From: Devosia sp.
Lineage (GTDB): Bacteria > Pseudomonadota > Alphaproteobacteria > Rhizobiales > Devosiaceae
Direction: 5' to 3'
Assembly (NCBI GenBank): GCA_028290245.1
Contig: JAQGKG010000055.1
Coordinates: forward strand, 1-8,444
DNA: 8,444 nucleotides
Position numbers and translations under genes: made by a program. The notes beneath the pieces were generated by a model. The model saw only the letters and a program-made list of their open reading frames with translations, was not told where the DNA came from and searched no databases. The number at the start of each line of letters is the position of its first letter. Within the stretch, counting starts at the first letter, position 1. Below are positions 1 to 6,090 of this stretch, piece after piece.

Positions 1-1901
<1,901 letters not shown>

Positions 1902-1910
1902 GCTATTGGG

Positions 1911-1942
1911 TCGTCCCCGCGAAAGCGGGGATGATTGTTTGG
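1911..1942 (+). terminator. Terminator-like hairpin after rpoD; possible REP-type palindrome
   Basis: TCGTCCCCGC (1911-1920) pairs with GCGGGGATGA (1925-1934) as a 10-bp stem with one G.U pair, closed by a GAAA (GNRA) tetraloop. A short T-rich run (TTGTTTGG) follows. It starts 9 nt after the rpoD stop and suits a rho-independent terminator, though the T tract is weak. The same core (CCCCGC-GAAA-GCGGGG) is familiar as a repeated extragenic palindrome in many Gram-negative genomes; its antisense translation gives the often mis-annotated peptide PAFAGTT. Whether it terminates transcription, is a REP element, or both cannot be decided from one copy. Confidence 0.7.
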
Positions 1943-1980
1943 AGGCTTAGCCCTCCATTAGACGAGAGGGGAAGTTTGAG

Positions 1981-2292
1981 ATGACGATAGTCCCCGCTCG
2001 CCTCAAGCTGACGACCATCCGGGCTATCGTACCGTTCAAGCTGGTGGTGACGTTTTCCGATGGATCGTATGGCACGTTCGATGCGGCGCCGATGATCGGG
2101 GAACGGGGCGAAGGTACCGAACCGTTGCGAGACCGGCGCTATTTTGGCACGGTTGAGCTGAAAAACGGAGTGCCGACTTGGCCGAACCACTTCGATGTGT
2201 CGCCGGGCTGGCTGCGTGAAGAAATGGAAAAACGCGGCGAACTGCAATTGCCGCTGCCTGTCCGCCGTTTGCGCGGATCGGTTCAAAACTGA
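1981..2292 (+). CDS. DUF2442 domain-containing protein
   Basis: A 103-residue protein with the DUF2442 pattern. A beta-strand segment with VTFSDGSYGTFD sits at about 23-34, LRDRRYFGTVEL at 49-60, and a conserved Trp-Pro/Asp pattern (VPTWPNHFDVSPGWL) at 64-78. DUF2442 proteins are small and often lie in toxin-antitoxin-like or regulatory pairs, but their biochemical role is not established and no partner toxin is seen here. The ATG is preceded by AGGGGA at 1967-1972, 8 nt away. The stop codon at 2290-2292 overlaps the Shine-Dalgarno of the next gene, which suggests co-transcription and perhaps coupled translation with the HlyU-domain gene. The C-terminal tail beyond about 85 is basic and not recognised. 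Confidence 0.85.
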   Translation: MTIVPARLKLTTIRAIVPFKLVVTFSDGSYGTFDAAPMIGERGEGTEPLRDRRYFGTVELKNGVPTWPNHFDVSPGWLREEMEKRGELQLPLPVRRLRGSVQN

Positions 2293-2303
2293 GGAGACGA
2301 TCC

Positions 2304-2594
2304 ATGTCGTTCTGGAAAAACCTGTTCGGTGGTAGCTCCTCGAATGCCGAGCCCGCCGGTGACAAGGTGTTGGGCGAGGAAGGCTACAAGGGCTTCTTGA
2401 TCAAGGCCATCGAGATGAGGGCCGGTAGCGAATTGCAACTGGCCGGAACGATCGAAAAAGACGTCAGCGGCGAGCTTAAGACCTATCGATTCGTGCGTGC
2501 TGATCGCATGAGTTCCCGCGATGACCTGACCGCACTGGCGCTGGCCAAGGGTCGGCAGATCATCGACGAGCAGGGCGAAGGCATCTTCCGCTAA
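2304..2594 (+). CDS. HlyU-domain (PF10115-type) small protein
   Basis: A 96-residue protein matching the small alphaproteobacterial proteins labelled 'HlyU family transcriptional regulator'. It starts MSFWKNLFGG, has a short polar linker, then the conserved body: GYKGFLIKA (27-35), LQLAGTIEKDVSGELKTYRF (44-63), RADRMSSRDDLTALAL (65-80) and KGRQIIDEQGEGIF (82-95). The family name comes from a haemolysin activator, but no helix-turn-helix is apparent here, so a transcriptional role should be treated as a label and not a demonstrated function. GAGGAG at 2291-2296, overlapping the upstream stop, gives a 7-nt spacing to the ATG. It lies 11 nt behind the DUF2442 gene and is probably in the same transcript. 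Confidence 0.85.
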   Translation: MSFWKNLFGGSSSNAEPAGDKVLGEEGYKGFLIKAIEMRAGSELQLAGTIEKDVSGELKTYRFVRADRMSSRDDLTALALAKGRQIIDEQGEGIFR

Positions 2595-2629
2595 AGCCCC
2601 GACTGACAAAACTAATTTTGGCGCCAGCG

Positions 2630-2653
2630 CTCGCGGACATGCAGTCCTGCGAG
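2630..2653 (+). other. Imperfect hairpin between the HlyU-domain gene and the 73-residue gene
   Basis: CTCGCGGAC (2630-2638) pairs with GTCCTGCGAG (2644-2653), leaving one unpaired T (2648) and an ATGCA loop. No T tract follows, so it is not a standard terminator. Just upstream is an 8-bp palindrome, TGGCGCCA (2619-2626). The 85-bp gap (2595-2679) shows no convincing -35/-10 pair. The hairpin may be a processing or attenuation structure, or chance in GC-rich DNA. Confidence 0.35.
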
Positions 2654-2679
2654 ACCGGCCTGCCGCATAGGAGACTATC

Positions 2680-2901
2680 ATGGCCAAAAAGCCAACCGCC
2701 CGCAGCGAATACGTATTTTTTGATGTTATCTATGAAGACGGCAGCCAGCGGTCCAACCGCAAGGTTGAAGCCGCTTTGCTGGGTGGCCTCGACGGCGATG
2801 AGCCTGCACGCACCGAAATCATGAATCAGGACCGCGCCATCTCGGAAAAGTCCGGCCTGCCACCCTTGCAGATCAAGACCATCAAGCGCTCGGGGAAGTA
2901 G
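2680..2901 (+). CDS. Conserved-looking hypothetical protein, 73 residues
   Basis: Not recognised as any named family. The start is supported by AGGAG at 2670-2674 with a 5-nt spacing to the ATG. The protein is soluble-looking and charged, with no signal peptide or membrane segment. It begins MAKKPTARSEYVFFDVIYEDG, reads on with SQRSNRKVE (22-30), has a short helical or acidic middle (AALLGGLDGDEPARTEIM), and ends basic (IKTIKRSGK). The EYVFFDVIYEDGSQRSNRKV part could form a beta-hairpin, as in small nucleic-acid-binding or regulatory folds, but this is only a guess. It sits 85 bp behind the HlyU-domain gene and may share its transcript. It ends 4 bp from the stop of the convergent UDG-like gene. 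Confidence 0.75.
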   Translation: MAKKPTARSEYVFFDVIYEDGSQRSNRKVEAALLGGLDGDEPARTEIMNQDRAISEKSGLPPLQIKTIKRSGK

Positions 2902-2905
2902 TCGG

Positions 2906-3448
2906 CTAGCCGCCAAGCGCTGAGGCCAGGGCTTCGGCGCGCCCCGCGAACGACAGGCCGCGCGCGCTGGGATGTGTTGTGGCAAGATGGGCAATGCCGT
3001 GGCGCGCACAGACGCGAGCGGCTACGGCGCCCAGTGCAATCACCTTGCGGCCCGACAGTTCATGCCGGGCAATAGCGTCAAACGAAATGTCCACATCTCC
3101 GGACTGTATCGCCGCCGAGCGTGTTGCCGGCAGCAGATGGAAGGCGTGGGTGACGTAAAGGTCGCTGCGCTTCATGCCGGTTCTGGCCAGTGCAATATTC
3201 AGCACCATGTTGAAAGGCATGCGCGGAAGGAAGCCGTCGGCCAGCAATTGCGATCGGTGTTTTCGTGCCGATGGCGCATCCAGATAATTGTAGGTCAGCA
3301 AGACCGGTCCGTCCGCTGATCGCGAGGCGATCTGGTATGGCGTAGTCCACGGGCCATCGAGGCCGACGTCTGCGAATGTGGCGTAGCCCGGAATGCGCAA
3401 GGCACGCCGGGCATCCACCAATTTGGCGTATGGATCGTCAGTCGGCAC
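2906..3448 (-). CDS. Uracil-DNA glycosylase-like superfamily protein
   Basis: A 180-residue protein with the outline of the uracil-DNA glycosylase (UDG) fold. PFNMVLNIALARTGMKRSDLYVTHAFHLLP at 78-107 (20 residues or fewer are diagnostic: GMKRSDLYVTHAFHLLP) resembles the segment in family 4/5 enzymes ending in a strand and CRP-like turn. GRKVIALGAVAARVC (133-147) matches the 'P-x-viialG' strand and helix. THPSARGLSF (158-167) matches the HPS catalytic-loop motif. The N-terminal GE-P-G active-site motif and iron-sulfur cysteines of family 4 enzymes are not seen, so activity is doubtful. The start is a GTG at 3446-3448, 11 bp inside the end of the oxidoreductase gene, which implies translational coupling. 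No in-frame ATG precedes Met78. It may be a divergent or inactive UDG homologue; repair of uracil in DNA is only a possibility. Confidence 0.6.
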   Translation of the reverse strand: MPTDDPYAKLVDARRALRIPGYATFADVGLDGPWTTPYQIASRSADGPVLLTYNYLDAPSARKHRSQLLADGFLPRMPFNMVLNIALARTGMKRSDLYVTHAFHLLPATRSAAIQSGDVDISFDAIARHELSGRKVIALGAVAARVCARHGIAHLATTHPSARGLSFAGRAEALASALGG

Positions 3449-4487
3449 GTTTTCCCAAGGCCTTGTCGATAGCTGGCTTCACGACTGTCCCATAAAGCTC
3501 GATTGCCTTCATGACCTTATCGTGCGGCAGCGTGCCGACGCTGAGTTGCAGGCCGAAGCGGTCGTGCTTGAACCACTCGTGCTGCATCAGGATCTTGTCG
3601 ATGATCTCCTGCGGCGAGCCCATGAAAAAGGCGCCCTGTGGCGTTGCACCGGCTTCGAACTGAGCACGGGTGGTTGGCGGCCAGCCACGTTCCTTGCCGA
3701 TGCGGCTCATGGCTTCGCTGTGGGCCGGGAAAGCGATGTCGCGTGCGTCCTGGCTATCGGCGGCAATGAAGCCGTGTGAGCTGACGCCGACCGGCAAGGC
3801 TTTCGGATCGCGGCCGACTTTGGTGGCCGTTTCGCGATAGAACTCGACCAGTGGGGCAAACTGCCTCGGTTGACTACCGATGATAGCGAGCATCAGGGGC
3901 AGGCCGTAGTAGGCCGCGCGGGCGACCGAATTGGGCGTGCCACCGACGGCAATCCACACGGGCAACGGGTCCTGCACGGGCTTAGGGAATATCTCGATAC
4001 CGGGGATGGGCTTGGTATTGGCGCTGCCGGGCCAGGCGACCTTGCCGCCCTCCCTGATCTTGAGCAGCATTTCGAGCTTCTCTTCGAATAGCGTGTCGTA
4101 GTCGTCGAGCTTGTAGCCAAATAGCGGGAAGCTTTCGACGAACGAGCCACGACCAGCCATGATCTCGGCACGGCCACTGCTCAGCAGGTCGAGCGTAGCA
4201 AATTGCTGCCAGACGCGGATCGGGTCTTCGGAGCTCAACACCGTCACAGCGCTGGAGAGGCGTATGGTTTTGGTGCGTGCGGCAGCAGCGGCAAGGATGG
4301 TCACCGGGGCGGAGGCGACGTAGTCGGGGCGGTGATGTTCGCCAAGGCCGTAGAAGTCGAGACCGAGTTGGTCGGCGAGCTCGATTTCCTCCAGCAGGTC
4401 CTGCAGCCGCTCGGCAGGACTTTGCAGCACATTGCCGTCGAGTGCGTCGGGGGTGTTTTCGGCAAAGGAATAAAGTCCGAGTTCCAT
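3438..4487 (-). CDS. LLM-class (luciferase-like) flavin-dependent oxidoreductase
   Basis: A 349-residue bacterial-luciferase-type TIM-barrel protein expected to use reduced FMN or F420-like flavin; substrate unknown. It begins MELGLYSFAENTPD. It has GLGEHHRPDYVASAP at about 47-61, a strand-rich segment IRLSSAVTVLSSEDP (75-89), the family motif SGRAEIMAGRGSF (104-116), VWIAVGGTPNSVARAA (177-192), GSPQEIIDKI (290-299) and a C-terminal ELYGTVVKPAI. It resembles the subfamily that includes Agrobacterium Atu2307, but that assignment is from memory. An in-frame GTG at 4511 would add eight residues, yet ATG at 4487 is preferred because AGGAG lies 8 nt before it and the family starts MELGLY. Its 3' end overlaps the UDG-like gene by 11 bp. 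Confidence 0.93.
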   Translation of the reverse strand: MELGLYSFAENTPDALDGNVLQSPAERLQDLLEEIELADQLGLDFYGLGEHHRPDYVASAPVTILAAAAARTKTIRLSSAVTVLSSEDPIRVWQQFATLDLLSSGRAEIMAGRGSFVESFPLFGYKLDDYDTLFEEKLEMLLKIREGGKVAWPGSANTKPIPGIEIFPKPVQDPLPVWIAVGGTPNSVARAAYYGLPLMLAIIGSQPRQFAPLVEFYRETATKVGRDPKALPVGVSSHGFIAADSQDARDIAFPAHSEAMSRIGKERGWPPTTRAQFEAGATPQGAFFMGSPQEIIDKILMQHEWFKHDRFGLQLSVGTLPHDKVMKAIELYGTVVKPAIDKALGKRAD

Positions 4488-4495
4488 TTGGATAG

Positions 4496-4500
4496 CTCCT
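4496..4500 (-). promoter_or_regulatory. Shine-Dalgarno AGGAG fixing the oxidoreductase start
   Basis: On the minus strand AGGAG sits 8 nt before the ATG at 4487. It lies downstream of the alternative GTG at 4511, so it can serve only the ATG. Confidence 0.85.
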
Positions 4501-4556
4501 AGTTGGCCCACAAATGGCTTGCCCCGCCGATGCGATCAAGAACGCACATCGGTGTA

Positions 4557-4581
4557 ACCGCGCGCCATTGTGGCGCGCGGT
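4557..4581 (-). terminator. Perfect 11-bp hairpin between the DUF533 and oxidoreductase genes
   Basis: ACCGCGCGCCA (4557-4567) is exactly complementary to TGGCGCGCGGT (4571-4581) around a 3-nt centre. It starts 9 nt after the DUF533 stop on the minus strand. The downstream sequence (TTACACCG) is not T-rich, so a rho-independent terminator is only weakly supported. It could instead be a rho-dependent stop, an RNA stabiliser or an attenuating structure before the oxidoreductase. Confidence 0.5.
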
Positions 4582-4590
4582 GGTGCCGGA

Positions 4591-5280
4591 TCAGACGTTG
4601 CTGGTCGGAGGGGTGTAGGCAAACGGCGCAGGTGGAGCCGTTGCCGGCTCTGGAGCCTTTGCGCCGGCAGCCTTGTGAATCTCCGCCACCAGCGCGGGAT
4701 CAAGGCGCAGCTTGGATGCCAGGGCGTCGAGATATGCACGCTCCGACGCTGTGTCAGCGGTAATGGCTACCAGCGAGGCTGCATAAATCTCCGTGGCGTG
4801 CTCGGGAGTATCGGCACGGGCGACAACGGCGTTGATATCGAGCGGAGTCGATAATTCATCGAACACCCAGGCCTTCTCCTCGGACGAAAGCTTCATGGTT
4901 TCGAGCTTGGCGAAAATGGCTTCCTTTTCGTCGGCATCGATGCGGCCATCGGCCTTGGCAGCGGCGATCATGGCTCGGACCAATGTCTTGCCGAGTTCTT
5001 CCTGGGCCTGGCTGTCGCCAGCAGCAGGAATGAACGCGTCCTGCTGGGGAGCCGGAGCCTGAACGCCCTGCTGGTTCTTCTGGTAATTTTGCCACGCATT
5101 GAATGCCAAGCCGCCCACAGCGGCCACGGCACCAAGCTGAACTGCATTGCCAGCCAATTTACCCAAGCCGCCGCCGCTAAACAGCATGCCGGCGGCGAGG
5201 CCCGCTGCACCCGTCATTGCGGTGCGCTGGGTGTTCTGATCGGACTGCAAGGCTTTGACGATTTGATCGATATTGAACAT
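4591..5280 (-). CDS. DUF533 / TerB-like domain protein
   Basis: A 229-residue protein of the DUF533 (YebE-like) group within the TerB superfamily. The N-terminus MFNIDQIVKALQ is followed by a Gly/Ala-rich hydrophobic segment (about 22-60, GAAGLAAGMLFSGGG and AVQLGAVAAVGGLAFNA) likely to associate with the membrane. A Gln/Pro linker runs 63-90. The helical TerB-like domain spans about 96-205, with AMIAAAKADGRIDADEKEAI (103-122), whose acidic DGxIDxxE pattern is the family's metal-binding-like motif, and a second half ending ALASKLRLDPALVAEIH. A Pro/Ala tail closes it. The ATG at 5280 is chosen over an upstream in-frame start at 5331 because AAGGGAG lies 5 nt before it. TerB relatives link to stress and tellurite resistance, but the role here is unknown. 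Confidence 0.88.
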   Translation of the reverse strand: MFNIDQIVKALQSDQNTQRTAMTGAAGLAAGMLFSGGGLGKLAGNAVQLGAVAAVGGLAFNAWQNYQKNQQGVQAPAPQQDAFIPAAGDSQAQEELGKTLVRAMIAAAKADGRIDADEKEAIFAKLETMKLSSEEKAWVFDELSTPLDINAVVARADTPEHATEIYAASLVAITADTASERAYLDALASKLRLDPALVAEIHKAAGAKAPEPATAPPAPFAYTPPTSNV

Positions 5281-5285
5281 GGGGG

Positions 5286-5292
5286 CTCCCTT
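5286..5292 (-). promoter_or_regulatory. Shine-Dalgarno AAGGGAG fixing the DUF533 gene start
   Basis: On the minus strand AAGGGAG lies 5 nt before ATG 5280. No comparable site precedes the in-frame start at 5331, which would add 17 non-family residues. The 180-bp gap to the upstream gene (5281-5460) holds a terminator and no clear consensus promoter. Confidence 0.75.
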
Positions 5293-5375
5293 GGTTTGTT
5301 GCTGGACGAGATGGGGAGCAATGGCGCCCACCGCAAGGCGCGGCGGGCGAGACCGATTGCCGCTGCCTGCAACCA

Positions 5376-5411
5376 GACAAAGAAAGACCCCGGCGGGGCG
5401 ACCGGGGTCTT
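5376..5411 (-). terminator. Rho-independent terminator of the small membrane protein gene
   Basis: AAGACCCCGG (5384-5393) and CCGGGGTCTT (5402-5411) form a perfect 10-bp stem with an 8-nt loop. On the minus strand it is followed by the T-rich run TCTTTCTTTGTCT. It lies about 50 nt after the stop at 5461 and separates that gene from the DUF533 gene. A weaker second inverted repeat (TATTACC/GGTAATA, 5418-5443) sits between the stop and this hairpin. Confidence 0.88.
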
Positions 5412-5460
5412 GAACGATATTACCAGAGGGAGCGCCGGTAATACCGGTAGTTAGGCGTCG

Positions 5461-5838
5461 TTACTGAGCTGCTGGCGCGGCTGGTGCCGGAGTAGCGGCT
5501 GGAGCCTCGACTGCTGGGGCTGGAGTAGCCGGTGCGGCTTCCACTGCGGGAGCCTCGGTCATCGGGGCAGCATTAGCGGCTGGAGCCGCTGGTGCTTCGG
5601 TCATTGGAGCCGGAGCAATTGCAGGATCTGCGGGCGCATCAATGCCGGCAGGGGCAGCGTTGTTTACGTCAACCGTAGTCGACGGACCAGAATTAGCCGA
5701 GAACACCAAGTAGCCGATGGCAAGTAGCGCCAGTGCGACGATAATGCCGACGAACCAGCCTGTGCCGCTGCTTTCGCGCGTATAGACAGTGCGGTTGCCA
5801 TCGTTGGTGTAGACGGTATCGCGTTCAGGGGTAGCCAT
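5461..5838 (-). CDS. Single-pass membrane protein with Ala/Pro-rich tail
   Basis: A 125-residue protein of no named family. A polar N-terminus with Tyr-Thr repeats (TVYTNDGNRTVYTRESS, about 8-24) precedes one hydrophobic helix at about 27-48 (GWFVGIIVALALLAIGYLVF). A tail of Ala, Pro, Glu and Thr (51-125) follows, with two exact copies of APMTEAPA (77-84, 91-98) and PAPA/EAPA repeats. The short N-terminus has few charges; a cytoplasmic N-terminus with the tail spanning the periplasm is the likely topology, as in proteins that reach through peptidoglycan. AAGGAG lies 7 nt before the ATG. It has its own EcfG-type promoter (5873-5897) and its own terminator, so it is a monocistronic stress-inducible unit by inference. 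The terminal repeats resemble the linkers of the upstream OmpA-like protein. Confidence 0.88.
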   Translation of the reverse strand: MATPERDTVYTNDGNRTVYTRESSGTGWFVGIIVALALLAIGYLVFSANSGPSTTVDVNNAAPAGIDAPADPAIAPAPMTEAPAAPAANAAPMTEAPAVEAAPATPAPAVEAPAATPAPAAPAAQ

Positions 5839-5872
5839 GATTTCGCTCCTTGTTTCACCGTTATGACAAAGA

Positions 5873-5897
5873 AACGCGGGCTTCTAATTTTCGTTCC
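5873..5897 (-). promoter_or_regulatory. EcfG-type (general stress response) promoter
   Basis: On the minus strand, GGAAC (5893-5897) is followed after exactly 16 nt by CGTT (5873-5876, reading CGTTTC). This equals the known EcfG/SigT consensus of alphaproteobacteria (GGAAC, 16-17 nt, CGTT). The start of transcription would lie near 5865, giving a leader of roughly 25-30 nt ending in the strong AAGGAG site of the membrane protein gene. Both the match and the position support it. Confidence 0.85.
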
Positions 5898-5921
5898 CGA
5901 ATACGTGATTACTCCGGCTAC

Positions 5922-5945
5922 AAATTGGCTTGCCCAAGCTAATTT
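5922..5945. promoter_or_regulatory. 24-bp near-perfect dyad upstream of the EcfG-type promoter
   Basis: AAATTGGCTTG (5922-5932) and CAAGCTAATTT (5935-5945) are inverted repeats matching at 10 of 11 positions with a 2-bp centre. The centre is about 68 bp upstream of the predicted start of the small membrane protein transcript, a usual distance for an activator or repressor site. A hairpin role is less likely because the centre is short and no gene ends here on the plus strand. Confidence 0.5.
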
Positions 5946-6036
5946 TTCAGTCCGGTTCTTGTGCGGCGCTTAGCGGAAGGCGCTATCGGTTGCCCTATTA
6001 AACGTCATAGATCGCGTCACGCATGGCAGGTGCGGC

Positions 6037-6071
6037 AAAAAGAAAGGCCGGGCACTAGGCCCGGCCTTTCT
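6037..6071 (-). terminator. Rho-independent terminator of the OmpA-family gene
   Basis: AGAAAGGCCGGGC (6041-6053) and GCCCGGCCTTTCT (6059-6071) make a perfect 13-bp stem with an ACTAG loop. On the minus strand it ends in TTTCTTTTT. It begins about 20 nt after the stop at 6091 and isolates this gene from the small membrane protein gene downstream. Confidence 0.93.
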
Positions 6072-6090
6072 CATTCATGTTGGATGTCGA

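Noticed and set aside
2100..2127. Plus-strand GGAAC followed by CGTT inside the DUF2442 gene, resembling an EcfG promoter
   Set aside because: The spacer is 18 nt, outside the usual 16-17, and the site lies within a coding region well upstream of the next start with a tightly spaced operon between.
1903..2286. A 127-codon minus-strand frame ending in IIPAFAGTTQ
   Set aside because: It is antisense to the DUF2442 gene and its end is the translation of the GAAA-loop palindrome, a well-known source of false proteins.
1981..2594. Toxin-antitoxin pair formed by the DUF2442 and HlyU-domain genes
   Set aside because: DUF2442 proteins can sit beside DUF4160-type partners, but the neighbour here is a HlyU-domain protein and no toxin-like motif is seen.
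4485..4511. GTG at 4511 as start of the oxidoreductase
   Set aside because: The only good Shine-Dalgarno lies between this GTG and the ATG at 4487, and the family begins at MELGLY.
4503..4590. A sigma-70 promoter for the oxidoreductase on the minus strand (TTGATC at about 4534)
   Set aside because: The hexamer 17 nt downstream (CATTTG) is a poor -10 box, so the promoter is not supported.
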